NCBI RefSeq assembly: GCF_000333035.1
Contig: NZ_BANU01000012.1
Span: 1-49,800, forward strand
DNA from: Gordonia sihwensis NBRC 108236
GTDB lineage: Bacteria; Actinomycetota; Actinomycetes; Mycobacteriales; Mycobacteriaceae
Length of the DNA: 49,800 nt
Reading direction: 5' to 3'
Shown: positions 9,153 to 18,031 of the stretch, piece after piece
How the letters are laid out: every line of letters begins with the position of its first letter
Numbering within the stretch: position 1 is the stretch's first letter
Translations under genes and position numbers: made by a program
The notes under the pieces: generated by a model
The model's database searches: none
Told to the model about the DNA's origin: nothing
The model's input: the letters and a program-made list of their open reading frames with translations, nothing else

Positions 9153-9824
9153 GTGAACGGAGAGCAGGGGGAGATGACCACCAGCAGCATCGATCACGAC
9201 GGTGATCTGAACGAGCACGCCGTCGACGCGCTGGGCGTACCGGCGGCGGCCGGCGAGCGGGTCTTCGATCAGGCCCGCGCCGAGGCCGCGGTTCGGGAAC
9301 TGCTGCTCGCCGTCGGCGAGGACCCGGACCGCGAGGGGCTCAAGCGGACGCCGACGCGTGTGGCGAACGCCTACCGCGAGATGTTCGCGGGCCTCTACAC
9401 CGATCCCGACGAGGTGCTCGCGACGGTCTTCGACGAAGACCACGAGGAGCTGGTGCTGGTCAAGGACATCCCGATGTACTCGACGTGCGAGCATCACCTG
9501 GTCTCCTTCCACGGTGTGGCGCACGTCGGCTACATCCCGGGCGATACCGGTCAGGTGACGGGGTTGTCGAAGCTGGCACGCGTCGTCGACCTGTATGCCA
9601 AGCGCCCTCAGGTGCAGGAACGGCTCACCAGTCAGATCGCCGACGCCCTGGTCCGCAAGCTGAACCCGCGCGGCGTCATCGTGGTGATCGAAGCGGAGCA
9701 TCTGTGCATGGCGATGCGCGGCATCCGCAAGCCGGGCGCCCGGACCACCACGTCGGCCGTGCGCGGCCTGTTCAAGACCAGTGCGGTCTCCCGCGGCGAA
9801 GCACTCGACCTCATAACGCGGTGA
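9153..9824 (+). CDS. folE: GTP cyclohydrolase I
   Basis: First enzyme of folate synthesis: GTP to 7,8-dihydroneopterin triphosphate plus formate. The zinc and active-site segments [12 protein letters not shown] and EHLCMAMRG are intact, as is the C-terminal [12 protein letters not shown]. About 223 aa from the GTG at 9153, which has GGAG 4 bases before it and overlaps the stop of a tiny upstream frame. The ATG at 9174, behind AGGGGG, is an alternative start, and a GTG at 9120 overlapping the ftsH stop is less likely. It is the first gene of the fol operon, directly after ftsH. Confidence 0.95.
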   Translation: MNGEQGEMTTSSIDHDGDLNEHAVDALGVPAAAGERVFDQARAEAAVRELLLAVGEDPDREGLKRTPTRVANAYREMFAGLYTDPDEVLATVFDEDHEELVLVKDIPMYSTCEHHLVSFHGVAHVGYIPGDTGQVTGLSKLARVVDLYAKRPQVQERLTSQIADALVRKLNPRGVIVVIEAEHLCMAMRGIRKPGARTTTSAVRGLFKTSAVSRGEALDLITR

Positions 9825-10723
9825 GCCCGCAGCGTCCGGTGAGTTCGGAGACCGACGAGCTCGATCGCACCCTCGTCATGGGGGTGCTGAACGTGACCGC
9901 CGATTCGTTCTCCGACGGCGGCCGCTATCTGCAGCGAGACCGGGCCGTGGCGCACGGTGTGGCTCTGCTCGAGGCGGGCGCGGACATCATCGACGTCGGT
10001 GGCGAATCGACCAGGCCGGGAGCGGTTCGCGTCGATCCGGCCACCGAGTCGGGCCGCGTCGTACCCGTCATCCGCGAGCTGGTCGCGGCCGGTGCGCGGG
10101 TGTCGGTCGACACGATGCGCGCGGCAGTCGCCGCCGATGCGCTCGAAGCCGGTGCGGCGATCATCAATGACGTCTCCGGCGGTCGCGCCGACCCGGACAT
10201 GGGCGCGGTGCTGGCCGAGGCGGGCGTGCCCTGGATTCTCATGCACTGGCGCCCGGCCGACGACGCACCCGGCGACGATCGCCACTTCACGCATCGGGTG
10301 GACGAGGCCGGCGGATACCGCGATGTGGTCGCGGAGGTCTCCGGCGAATTGTTGGGCCAGGTGGACGCGGCGGTCGCGGCGGGCGTCGATCCCGATCAGA
10401 TCGTCCTCGACCCCGGACTCGGTTTCGCCAAGACCGCCGATCACAACTGGGCGCTGCTGCACGCGCTGCCGACGCTGGTGGGACTCGGCTTCCCCGTCCT
10501 GATCGGCGCCTCCCGCAAACGTTTCCTCGGTTCCCTTCTCCGGCGCGACGGCGTCGACCGTCCGCCGAGCGGCCGCGAGGTGGCCACCGCGGCGATCTCG
10601 GCGCTGTCCGCCGCGGGCGGGGCGTGGGGAGTCCGGGTGCACGACGTCGCCTCCAGCCGCGACGCCATCGAAGTGGCCCTCGCCTGGCGGGGCGGCGGCC
10701 GGAGAGGCAGGGACCATGGCTGA
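9821..10723 (+). CDS. folP: dihydropteroate synthase
   Basis: Condenses p-aminobenzoate with dihydropterin pyrophosphate; the target of sulfonamides. 300 aa with the signatures [46 protein letters not shown] and [10 protein letters not shown], so the active site looks complete. The GTG at 9821 overlaps the folE stop (GTGA), indicating translational coupling; a second GTG at 9839 is possible. The 3' end overlaps folB by 8 bp. Confidence 0.95.
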   Translation: MSPQRPVSSETDELDRTLVMGVLNVTADSFSDGGRYLQRDRAVAHGVALLEAGADIIDVGGESTRPGAVRVDPATESGRVVPVIRELVAAGARVSVDTMRAAVAADALEAGAAIINDVSGGRADPDMGAVLAEAGVPWILMHWRPADDAPGDDRHFTHRVDEAGGYRDVVAEVSGELLGQVDAAVAAGVDPDQIVLDPGLGFAKTADHNWALLHALPTLVGLGFPVLIGASRKRFLGSLLRRDGVDRPPSGREVATAAISALSAAGGAWGVRVHDVASSRDAIEVALAWRGGGRRGRDHG

Positions 10724-11114
10724 TCGCATCGAATTGCGCGGACTGCGTGTGCGCGGCAACCACGGGGTCTTCGACCATGAGCGCCGCGACGGTCAGGAGT
10801 TCGTCATCGACGTGACGCTCTGGCTCGATCTGCAGGCGGCCGCGGCCAGCGACGACCTCGCCGACACCGTCGACTACGGTGCGCTGGCGCAGTTGGCGCA
10901 CGACATCGTCGCCGGCCCGCCTCGGGATCTCATCGAGACCGTCGGCGCGGAGATCGCCGACGCCGTCATGAAGGATGGGCGCATATCGGCGTGCGAGGTG
11001 ACGGTGCACAAGCCGTGCGCGCCGATTCCCCTGGCCTTCGACGATGTCGCCGTCGTGACGCGCCGGTCGGTGAAGACTCGATCGGTGGCCGCCGCTAGAC
11101 AGGGGACGTCGTGA
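10716..11114 (+). CDS. folB: dihydroneopterin aldolase
   Basis: Cleaves 7,8-dihydroneopterin to 6-hydroxymethyl-dihydropterin plus glycolaldehyde. 132 aa, with the family features [20 protein letters not shown] at the N-terminus, the VDYGAL segment and the C-terminal VHKPCAPIP (usual form KP.APIP). It overlaps folP by 8 bp and folK by 4 bp (GTGA), so the operon is tightly coupled. Confidence 0.94.
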   Translation: MADRIELRGLRVRGNHGVFDHERRDGQEFVIDVTLWLDLQAAAASDDLADTVDYGALAQLAHDIVAGPPRDLIETVGAEIADAVMKDGRISACEVTVHKPCAPIPLAFDDVAVVTRRSVKTRSVAAARQGTS

Positions 11115-11620
11115 CCTCGCGCGCGGTTCTGTCGGCCGGATCCAACATCGGTGATCGCCACGCGCACCTGCGGAGTGTGGTCGAGGCGCTCGGTGCCGAC
11201 CTGCGCCGCGTGTCGGGGCTGTACCTGACTCCGCCGTGGGGCGGCGTGGAGCAGGACGATTTCGCGAACATCACCGTGGTGGCGGAGGGCGCCCGCACCC
11301 CGCGGGAGTGGCTGGAGCTGTGCCGGCGGCTCGAAGAGTCCGCGCAGCGGGTGCGCGAGGTGCGCTGGGGGCCGCGCACGCTCGACGTGGACGTCGTCTC
11401 GGTGGACGTGGACGGAGAAACGGTCGTCTCCGACGACCCGGAGTTGACGCTGCCGCATCCGCGGGCGGCCGACCGCGCGTTCGTGCTCGTGCCGTGGCTG
11501 GAGGTGGAGCCGCAGGCGCGGCTGTGGACCTCCGACGGTGTGCGGGCGGTGGCCGATCTGGTCTCCGCGCTCGATCCTGCCGAGGTCGCGGGGGTTCGGC
11601 GAGCGGGAGAACTCGGATGA
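11111..11620 (+). CDS. folK: 2-amino-4-hydroxy-6-hydroxymethyldihydropteridine pyrophosphokinase
   Basis: Transfers pyrophosphate from ATP to hydroxymethyl-dihydropterin, making the folP substrate. 169 aa, with [10 protein letters not shown] at the N-terminus, the catalytic [11 protein letters not shown] signature and [15 protein letters not shown]. The start GTG overlaps the folB stop and the 3' end overlaps the next gene by 4 bp (ATGA). Confidence 0.95.
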   Translation: MTSRAVLSAGSNIGDRHAHLRSVVEALGADLRRVSGLYLTPPWGGVEQDDFANITVVAEGARTPREWLELCRRLEESAQRVREVRWGPRTLDVDVVSVDVDGETVVSDDPELTLPHPRAADRAFVLVPWLEVEPQARLWTSDGVRAVADLVSALDPAEVAGVRRAGELG

Positions 11621-12177
11621 CGCTGCCGACCCCCCTCGGACCCGATCCGTCCCACAGTGACGACGACGGTGAGCGTCACAAGCTCGGCTTCACCCGAATC
11701 CGTGATCTGGTGCTGGTCGCCGTGGTCGCCGGAGTGGCCCTCTGGATCCTCATCCACTACAACTACGGGGCCTTCCCGAGCCTGCCGTGGCCGTCGGGCA
11801 TCTCGTTGTACGTGCTCGCGGCGCTCGAAGGTGTGATCGGTTTCGTCGTCCGCAAACGGGTGGCGGAGAAGGAGGTCGGCCCGGCCAAGGGGCAGTTGCA
11901 TCCGATCAACGCCGCGCGTCTCGTGGCGCTGGCGAAGGCGTCGGCGATCCTCGGCGCCGTCGCCACCGGCGGTTGGACCGGAATCCTGGTATTCCTCCTG
12001 CAGAACGGGATCCTGGAAGCGGCGCGCGCCGATCGGGTCGGAGCCATCGTCGGGCTGGTCGGGGGCGTGGTTCTGGTAGCCGCGGCACTGTGGCTGGAAC
12101 ACTGCTGCCGAGCGCCGGACGACCCGTCCGCCGACAATGCCGAGACCGCACCCGACAGTCCGCCCGCACCGGCCTGA
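11617..12177 (+). CDS. DUF3180 family membrane protein
   Basis: Integral membrane protein of 186 aa with about four hydrophobic helices (around residues 30-48, 63-78, 108-128, 142-162) and a conserved KEVGPAKGQLHPINAARLVALAKAS region between the second and third. It corresponds to Rv3605c, which also follows folK in Mycobacterium. Function unknown; the ATGA overlap with folK shows it is made with the folate enzymes. Confidence 0.85.
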   Translation: MTLPTPLGPDPSHSDDDGERHKLGFTRIRDLVLVAVVAGVALWILIHYNYGAFPSLPWPSGISLYVLAALEGVIGFVVRKRVAEKEVGPAKGQLHPINAARLVALAKASAILGAVATGGWTGILVFLLQNGILEAARADRVGAIVGLVGGVVLVAAALWLEHCCRAPDDPSADNAETAPDSPPAPA

Positions 12178-12239
12178 TTCTCCGACACGGGCCACCCGGT
12201 GACGGCTGTCGGCGTGTCAAGGGCGGTAAGTTTGCCTTC

Positions 12240-13175
12240 ATGACCACTAAGGAACGATCCGAAGAGGCCGCCAAGAGACGACCGTCGTCGGCCGGACAAT
12301 GGCTCATCGGTTTGTTCGTCGTGCTGGCGCTGGTCGCCAGCCTGCTGATGGTGATCGGTGATAATTTCTCCGTTCCCGCCACGTTGGCCGTGATCGCGGC
12401 GCTGTGGGCCGCGGTGATCGGCGCCGTGCTGGTGACGAAGTACCGGCGGCAGGCCGACGTCGCCGAGTCGCGCAGCCGGGACCTGCGCCTGGTCTACGAG
12501 CTTCAGCTGGAGCGCGAGATCGCGGCGCGCCGCCAGTACGAGTCGGATGTGGAGACCGCGATCCGCCAGGAGATCGCGGCCGAGTCGAACGTCGAACTGG
12601 AAGAACTCAAGGCGCAGGTGCTCGCACTGCGCGCGAGCCTCGAACAACTGCTCGGCACCCCGCTGCCCGACATGCGTGCGGCGATCGGCCTGGAGCGCCC
12701 GCGTGAACTGGGATCGGGACTCGCCGGAGCGGGCTACGCGGCGGCTTCGGCCGACGATCGCGTGGCCGCTGAGCGCGACTTCGCGACCACCGCGCCGCCG
12801 TCGGACCCGGGCAGGCATGTGCCGGAGGAGCCGCAGGACGTCGAAGAGGTCGATCCCGGCGAGCTCACCGAGATCATCCCGGTGGTCACCGACGATCCGG
12901 CCGACGCGGCCTCACCCGAGCCGCAGACCGAGACCGGACCCATCGAGCGGGTCGCCTACGGCGCCCAGGCCTACGAGCCGCCGGCAGTCCCGCCGACGGC
13001 GCCGCAGCAGCCCGCCGCACCCGAGCCGGAACCGCAGCCGCAGGGCCGCCGTGCGGCACCGTCGAGCGACGACGGTGCGCACTCGGCGGGACGTCCGGCC
13101 AGTGAACTCCTGAGCCAGCTCCGCGCGAGTTCGGCGGAGAACCGCGGTCGCGGGGGCCGACGCCGCCGCGACTGA
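12240..13175 (+). CDS. membrane protein with coiled-coil and Pro/Ala/Glu-rich tail (Rv3604c-like)
   Basis: Protein of 311 aa: two N-terminal membrane helices (about residues 20-40 and 46-66), then a charged helical stretch likely to form a coiled coil (residues 75-140), then a long disordered Pro/Glu/Ala-rich tail ending in an Arg-rich [10 protein letters not shown]. Position and layout match Rv3604c of M. tuberculosis; DUF6779 is my recollection of the family name. There is no ribosome site; TAAGTT at 12227-12232 ends 7 bases before the ATG, consistent with a leaderless transcript. Function unknown. Confidence 0.78.
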   Translation: MTTKERSEEAAKRRPSSAGQWLIGLFVVLALVASLLMVIGDNFSVPATLAVIAALWAAVIGAVLVTKYRRQADVAESRSRDLRLVYELQLEREIAARRQYESDVETAIRQEIAAESNVELEELKAQVLALRASLEQLLGTPLPDMRAAIGLERPRELGSGLAGAGYAAASADDRVAAERDFATTAPPSDPGRHVPEEPQDVEEVDPGELTEIIPVVTDDPADAASPEPQTETGPIERVAYGAQAYEPPAVPPTAPQQPAAPEPEPQPQGRRAAPSSDDGAHSAGRPASELLSQLRASSAENRGRGGRRRRD

Positions 13176-13317
13176 ACTTCACAGCCGGCGCCGATCCGGT
13201 GAAAGTTGTCACACCGCGTAGCCTCGACCGTCGTGGCGCGCCTATCGTTGTGGCGAACGTCTGGTACCCGAGGCTCCGAGATCACGAGCCGGGACTGGAA
13301 CGAATGGAGGAACGGCG

Positions 13318-14235
13318 GTGAGTTCACCGATGGCCCCGGCGCGCCTGCGCGTCGGAATCATTTCGGCCGGTCGTGTCGGCACCGCACTCGGCGAAGCCCT
13401 CGCCTCCGCGGGCCACGATGTCGCCTCGCTGACCGCACGGTCTCCCCAGTCGCGCGATCGCGCTGTGCTCCGCCTGCCGCGAGCCCGCGTGCTCGATCTC
13501 CCCGGCGTCGTCGCCGGTTCACAGCTTCTGATTCTGGCGGTTCCGGACACGGAACTGCCCGGCGTCGTCGACGCCGTCGCCGCCGCCGGTCCGCGGCCGG
13601 GCACCATCGTCGCGCACACCGCGGGGGCGCACGGAGTGGCGATCCTCGAACCGCTCGCCCGCCTCGGTCTGGTCACCGTCGCGCTGCACCCCGCCATGAC
13701 CTTCGTCGGCACGTCCGACGACACCGCCCGGCTGGCGTCGGCGTGTTTCGGAATCACCTCTGCCGACGAGATCGGCGACGCCATCGCCGCATCGCTGGTG
13801 CTCGAGATGGGCGGCACTCCCGTCCGCATCGCCGAGGCCGACCGAACCCTGTACCACGCCGCTCTCGCGCACGGAGCGAACAATCTGATCGCGTTGGTCA
13901 CCGATGCGTTGACCGCACTCACCGCGGCCATCACCGGGCCGGCGGGGGAGCGGAGCGCCACCGCCACCGTCGACGGGCCCGACTCCGGGATCGCGCAGCG
14001 AGTGCTCGGGCCGCTGGTCCGCGCCTCGCTCGAGAACGTGCTCGAGATGGGCGGCGACGCGCTCACCGGTCCCGTGGCGCGTGACGACACCGAGGCGGTC
14101 CGTCGCCATCTCGCCGCGCTGGCGGCACTGCCCGACCGTCATCTGGTGGACGGCTACCGTGCGCTCTCGGCGCGGGCCGCCGTTCAGAGCGGCGCGAGCC
14201 GCGAACTGCACGAGCTCCTGGAGGAACACGCGTGA
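13318..14235 (+). CDS. Rossmann-like and DUF2520 domain protein
   Basis: Protein of 305 aa. The N-terminal half is a nucleotide-binding Rossmann fold ([21 protein letters not shown], residues ~11-31); the C-terminal half, with LHPAMTFVG and the [12 protein letters not shown] segment, is DUF2520. It resembles 6-phosphogluconate or ketopantoate-type dehydrogenases and corresponds to Rv3603c next to panC. A role in the pantothenate pathway is inference from position. The GTG at 13318 follows GGAGG by 7 bases; the 3' end overlaps panC by 4 bp. Confidence 0.85.
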   Translation: MSSPMAPARLRVGIISAGRVGTALGEALASAGHDVASLTARSPQSRDRAVLRLPRARVLDLPGVVAGSQLLILAVPDTELPGVVDAVAAAGPRPGTIVAHTAGAHGVAILEPLARLGLVTVALHPAMTFVGTSDDTARLASACFGITSADEIGDAIAASLVLEMGGTPVRIAEADRTLYHAALAHGANNLIALVTDALTALTAAITGPAGERSATATVDGPDSGIAQRVLGPLVRASLENVLEMGGDALTGPVARDDTEAVRRHLAALAALPDRHLVDGYRALSARAAVQSGASRELHELLEEHA

Positions 14236-15125
14236 CCGCATCCGCTCTCTACGCTCCCGGCCGGACGACGGTGCATCGCGACCCGGCCGAGTTGCACCGC
14301 GTCACGAAGGCGCTGCGCGCCGCGGGCAAGCGTGTCGCGCTGGTGCCGACGATGGGGGCGCTGCACGAGGGGCACCTCCAGCTGGTGAAGACCGCGAAGC
14401 TGCGGTGCGACGTCGTTGTCGTCTCGATCTTCGTCAATCCGCTGCAGTTCGGTGCCGGCGAGGACCTCGACGCGTATCCGCGCACCTTCGACGCCGACTG
14501 CGCCCTGCTGGAACCGCTCGGAGTGGAACTCGTCTTCGCGCCCACGGCGTCGTCGATGTACCCGACCGGCCCGCGCACCACGGTGCAGCCCGGCGAGACG
14601 GGGGCGATCCTCGAGGGTGCGTCGCGACCCACGCATTTCGCCGGCATGCTCACCGTCGTCAACAAACTGCTCAACATCGTCGCACCGCACGCCGCGTACT
14701 TCGGAGAGAAGGACTACCAGCAGTTGGTGCTGATCAACCAGATGGTCAACGACCTGAACATGGACGTGGAGATCATCGGGGTGCCCACCGTGCGCGAGGC
14801 CGACGGCCTCGCTCTCTCGTCGCGCAATCGCTACCTGTCGGCAGAGGAGCGCGAACTCGCGACCGTGCTGTCGGCGGCACTGCTGGCGGGAACGCACGCG
14901 GCCGAGGGCGGCCGCGAAGCGATCCTCGCCGCGGCACACGCAGTCTTGGCCACCGCCCCGCAGATCGAGGTCGACTACCTCGAACTGCGTGGGCGGGGTC
15001 TGGAAGAACCGCCGGAGGAGGGTGACGGCCGACTTCTGGTCGCCGCCCGCGTCGGACCGGCACGACTCATCGACAACGTCGGCGTCGCCATCGGCACCGG
15101 CTTCACGCAGCGAGAAGAAGGGTAA
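14232..15125 (+). CDS. panC: pantothenate synthetase
   Basis: Condenses pantoate and beta-alanine using ATP. 297 aa, with [15 protein letters not shown] (HIGH-like nucleotide site), [35 protein letters not shown] and SSRNRYLS (KMSKS-like). The start GTG overlaps the upstream stop (GTGA). panD follows after 7 bp, so both halves of the pathway are coupled. Confidence 0.95.
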   Translation: MTASALYAPGRTTVHRDPAELHRVTKALRAAGKRVALVPTMGALHEGHLQLVKTAKLRCDVVVVSIFVNPLQFGAGEDLDAYPRTFDADCALLEPLGVELVFAPTASSMYPTGPRTTVQPGETGAILEGASRPTHFAGMLTVVNKLLNIVAPHAAYFGEKDYQQLVLINQMVNDLNMDVEIIGVPTVREADGLALSSRNRYLSAEERELATVLSAALLAGTHAAEGGREAILAAAHAVLATAPQIEVDYLELRGRGLEEPPEEGDGRLLVAARVGPARLIDNVGVAIGTGFTQREEG

Positions 15126-15132
15126 GGACACT

Positions 15133-15558
15133 ATGTTCCGCACCATGATGAAGTCGAAGATCCATCGCGCGACCGTCACCCAGGCCGACCTGCACTACGT
15201 CGGCTCGGTGACCATCGACGCCGATCTGCTCGACGCTGCGGACCTGATGGAGGGCGAGCAGGTGTGCATCGTCGACATCGACAACGGCAACCGGCTCGAG
15301 ACCTATGTGATCGCCGGCGAGCGCGGCAGCGGCGTCATCGGGATCAATGGTGCCGCAGCGCACCTGGTCCATCCCGGTGACCTGGTGATCATCATCGCCT
15401 ACGGCATCATGAACGAAGCCGAGCTCGCCGAGTACGCGCCGCACGTGGTCTTCGTTGACGCCGACAACCGCCCGGTCACCTTGGGCGACGATCCCGCCGA
15501 CGTTCCGGAGGGCTCCGGGCTGAAGGACCCGCGCCGGCTCGCGACTGCCGCGGTCTGA
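15133..15558 (+). CDS. panD: aspartate 1-decarboxylase
   Basis: Makes beta-alanine from aspartate for pantothenate. 141 aa; a pyruvoyl enzyme made as a proenzyme that self-cleaves between Gly24 and Ser25, both present in [25 protein letters not shown] and the YGIMNEAEL segment are also typical. The ATG at 15133 follows AAGGA by 5 bases. The frame is open upstream inside panC but that is a shadow. Confidence 0.95.
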   Translation: MFRTMMKSKIHRATVTQADLHYVGSVTIDADLLDAADLMEGEQVCIVDIDNGNRLETYVIAGERGSGVIGINGAAAHLVHPGDLVIIIAYGIMNEAELAEYAPHVVFVDADNRPVTLGDDPADVPEGSGLKDPRRLATAAV

Positions 15559-15572
15559 GGCCGGCGGACCCC

Positions 15573-16379
15573 GTGCTCCTCACCGTCACCGTCGGGAACA
15601 CGAACATCCATCTCGGGGTGTTCGCGGGTTCCGGCGACCACGCGGAACTGATCCGCGACTGGCGGATCCACACGCAGCCGCACATGACTGCCGACGAGTT
15701 CGCCTTGCAGCTGCGCGGGCTCCTCGGGCCCGACATCGAGCAGGTGACGGGCGTGGCCGGTCTGTCGACCGTGCCGTCGCTGCTGCGTGAGATGCGGGAG
15801 ATGCTGCCGCGATACTTCGGGCGCGGTCCGCATGTGCTGCTCGAACCGGGGGTCCGCACCGGTGTGCCGCTGCTGGTCGACAACCCGAAGGAGGTCGGGA
15901 CCGACCGCGTGGCCCACAGTCTGGCCGCGCACGAGAACTATCCGGGCGGACCGTGCATCGTGGTCGCCTTCGGCACCGCGACCGTGGTGGACGCGGTCTC
16001 GGCCAAGGGCGAGTTCCTCGGCGGGGTCATCGCCCCGGGCGTCGACCTCTCCGTCGAAGCGCTCAGCGAGCACACCGTCACCGTCCGCAAAGTAGAGCTG
16101 ATGCCGCCGCGCAGCGTCATCGGGAAGAACACCGTCGAGGCGTTGCAGTCGGGCATCATCTACGGCTTCGCGGGTCAGGTCGACGGTCTGGTGGAACGCA
16201 TCCGGCGCGACGTGCCGGGTTTCGACGGCCCCGACGTGACCGTTGTGGCGACCGGATTCATGGCGCCGCTGATGGTGGGCGAGTGTCGCACCATCGCCGA
16301 ACATCACCCGTACCTCGCGCTCGACGGACTGCGGCGCGTCCACGAGCGCAGCCGCCGCATCGGAAGGGGGCGGGCATGA
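15573..16379 (+). CDS. coaX: CoaX-like type III pantothenate kinase homologue, altered active site
   Basis: ASKHA-fold protein of 268 aa matching type III pantothenate kinases (pantothenate to 4'-phosphopantothenate, first step of CoA synthesis). Conserved parts: LEPGVRTGVPLLVDNPKEVGTDR with the general-base Asp111, KGEFLGGVIAPGV, VGKNTVEALQSG and VVATG. Two conserved aspartates are changed: the N-terminal DxGNT is TVGNT (Thr6) and the usual VVDFGTA is VVAFGTA (Ala132). M. tuberculosis CoaX has also been reported inactive, so this copy may not be a kinase. It sits after panD, as in Mycobacterium, and overlaps the MaoC gene by 4 bp. Confidence 0.85.
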   Translation: MLLTVTVGNTNIHLGVFAGSGDHAELIRDWRIHTQPHMTADEFALQLRGLLGPDIEQVTGVAGLSTVPSLLREMREMLPRYFGRGPHVLLEPGVRTGVPLLVDNPKEVGTDRVAHSLAAHENYPGGPCIVVAFGTATVVDAVSAKGEFLGGVIAPGVDLSVEALSEHTVTVRKVELMPPRSVIGKNTVEALQSGIIYGFAGQVDGLVERIRRDVPGFDGPDVTVVATGFMAPLMVGECRTIAEHHPYLALDGLRRVHERSRRIGRGRA

Positions 16380-16849
16380 CCGCTGAGACCGGCAGCCGGA
16401 CCGTCGCGTACGGTCGCGACATCGAGGTCGGGCGGGTCTATCGGCTCGGGGAGTACACCCTCACCGCCGACGACCTGGTCGACTTCGCGCAGCGCTGGGA
16501 TCCCCAGGGATTTCATGTGGACGAGGACATCGCCGCCTCGAGCCCCTACGGCGGCCTGATCGCCAGCGGTGTGCAGAGTTTCGCGATCATGCAACGCCTG
16601 AGTGTCCTGGCCGTCTACGACCACTGGGCGGTGATCGCGGGCAAGGAGATCCGCGACGTCGCCTTTCTCCGGCCCGTGCGTCCCGGCGACGTGCTGACCG
16701 GGACACTCACCGTCACCGGCGTCACCTTCGACGACCGCGACCGGGCATTGGTCGAGGTCGACACCGAGCTGACGGTGGAGGGGAAGCCGGTCCTGCGCAC
16801 GCACTCGGCGTCCTATCTCCACGCGCGTCCGCCGGCACCCGCCGACTGA
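16376..16849 (+). CDS. MaoC-like hot-dog dehydratase
   Basis: Protein of 157 aa with a hot-dog fold; the RWDPQGFHVDED segment (Asp and His of the hydratase motif) and SPYGGLIASGVQS match the MaoC/(R)-enoyl-CoA hydratase family. RPVRPGDVLTGTLTV follows, also typical. Probably acts on an acyl-CoA double bond; substrate unknown. The ATG overlaps the coaX stop, behind GGAAGGGGG. Confidence 0.85.
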   Translation: MTAETGSRTVAYGRDIEVGRVYRLGEYTLTADDLVDFAQRWDPQGFHVDEDIAASSPYGGLIASGVQSFAIMQRLSVLAVYDHWAVIAGKEIRDVAFLRPVRPGDVLTGTLTVTGVTFDDRDRALVEVDTELTVEGKPVLRTHSASYLHARPPAPAD

Positions 16850-16859
16850 ACTCTCCGCC

Positions 16860-16874
16860 GCCCGGCGTACGGGC
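16860..16874. terminator. short hairpin between convergent genes
   Basis: GCCCG (16860-16864) and CGGGC (16870-16874) around GCGTA lie in the 26-bp gap between the convergent MaoC and TetR genes. It is the only structure there and is weak. Confidence 0.3.
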
Positions 16875-16875
16875 C

Positions 16876-17463
16876 TCAGTTTCGGGCGTCGACCGTGAGC
16901 GCGGGCTTCGCGTCGTCGGCCGGACCGTCGACCAGTTGGCCCCACATCGCGTCGACCATCGGCTGCAGGAACAGTTGTCCGACGTTGCGGACCATCATGG
17001 CCACGGTCTGTTCCGCGACGCTGCGCCGCGTCGAGGCCAGTCCGGCGTCGCGCATCTTGCTCACCTCGTCGCGTGCGAGTTCGGTCAGTTGGCGCAGCAG
17101 CGTCGTAGGGCTGTTCGGGTCGAGGAGAACGCGGCGCATGTAGCCGACGACGACCGGATTGTCGTTGAGCATCGCGCGTACGGCGGCGTCTCGTGCCGCA
17201 GCCACTTCCGCCGGCGTGCCGTCGTTCGGCACGCTTGCGATCGCCGCGCGGTGGTATTCGACGATCAGTTCTTCGACGGCCCGCCGCAGACCGTCTTTGG
17301 TCTTGAAATGGTGTTGGACCAGTCCGACGGTGACTCCGGCGGCAGCGGCCACGGCTCGCATCGACACCCGCTCCTCGCCGTGCTCGGCGTACAGATCGAG
17401 TGCCGCGTTGCGGATCTTGGCCTTCGCAGTCAGGTCCGCTTCGCCCGCCCTGGGATCGCTCAT
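16876..17463 (-). CDS. TetR family transcriptional regulator
   Basis: Repressor-like protein of 195 aa. The N-terminal helix-turn-helix is clear: RNAALDLYAEHGEERVSMRAVAAAAGVTVGLVQHHFKTKDGL (written here only as the span of residues 18-59). The C-terminal ligand domain is not recognisable to a specific class. It is last in a minus-strand row after the CtaG-like and lipoprotein genes, with 112 bp between. A palindrome at 17526-17536 upstream may be its own operator. Confidence 0.88.
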   Translation of the reverse strand: MSDPRAGEADLTAKAKIRNAALDLYAEHGEERVSMRAVAAAAGVTVGLVQHHFKTKDGLRRAVEELIVEYHRAAIASVPNDGTPAEVAAARDAAVRAMLNDNPVVVGYMRRVLLDPNSPTTLLRQLTELARDEVSKMRDAGLASTRRSVAEQTVAMMVRNVGQLFLQPMVDAMWGQLVDGPADDAKPALTVDARN

Positions 17464-17525
17464 CGTCTCCTCCTCGTCCGCCGCAGATTCTACGATGCCG
17501 ACGCGTCGTCGTTACATCTGCAATG

Positions 17526-17536
17526 CGTACGGTACG
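17526..17536. promoter_or_regulatory. palindrome upstream of TetR gene
   Basis: CGTAC-G-GTACG, an 11-bp perfect dyad 62 bases before the tetR start codon, followed by GAACGTAT. A likely autoregulatory operator by position only. Confidence 0.35.
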
Positions 17537-17575
17537 AACGTATAGCAGAGCGCGGGGGAGGCAGCGCTGATCGGC

Positions 17576-18031
17576 CTACTCGACGGCCATGGTGGTCAGG
17601 TGCTCGTACTGAGCGCGGGCGTCGGCCGGCGTGGCGGACGGCAGAGTGACGACGATGTTCTCCACGAGGAACGTGTCGGGGTGGGTCTGGTGATAGGTGG
17701 TGGCCTCGCGCGTGGTGCTGAACTGCATCACCGTGACCTGGTCCGTTGCGGCGGCAGCCTGACAATGGGCCTCGCCGCAGGCGGTCGCGGTCGTGTCGTG
17801 GTCGTTCGAGACCTGCAGACCCCCGCGACGGTAGGTGTCGATGATGGATTGGGGCGACGCGTCGTTCAGGATCGCGGCCTCGTTGGGCGGTGGCGGCGGG
17901 GCGTCGTCGTGTCGCTCGGTGCCGCCGCTGGAGCAGCCGGCGAGCAGCGGCAATGCGCACAGCGTGAGGCATGCGTACCGCAGCCGGGTTCCGCCGGCCG
18001 GGCGGTCAGCGGCGATGTGGTCGATCGTCAT
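17576..18031 (-). CDS. putative lipoprotein
   Basis: Protein of 151 aa with a lipoprotein signal: a hydrophobic stretch followed by the lipobox LLAGC (Cys32), so it should be lipid-anchored outside the membrane. The mature part starts with a Pro-rich linker (DAPPPPPNE) and has no domain I can name; two Cys occur in ATACGEAHC. GAGGAG lies 7 bases before the ATG. The start overlaps the end of the CtaG-like gene by 26 bp, so the two are coupled. A role in copper handling or oxidase assembly is inference from that neighbour. Confidence 0.75.
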   Translation of the reverse strand: MTIDHIAADRPAGGTRLRYACLTLCALPLLAGCSSGGTERHDDAPPPPPNEAAILNDASPQSIIDTYRRGGLQVSNDHDTTATACGEAHCQAAAATDQVTVMQFSTTREATTYHQTHPDTFLVENIVVTLPSATPADARAQYEHLTTMAVE

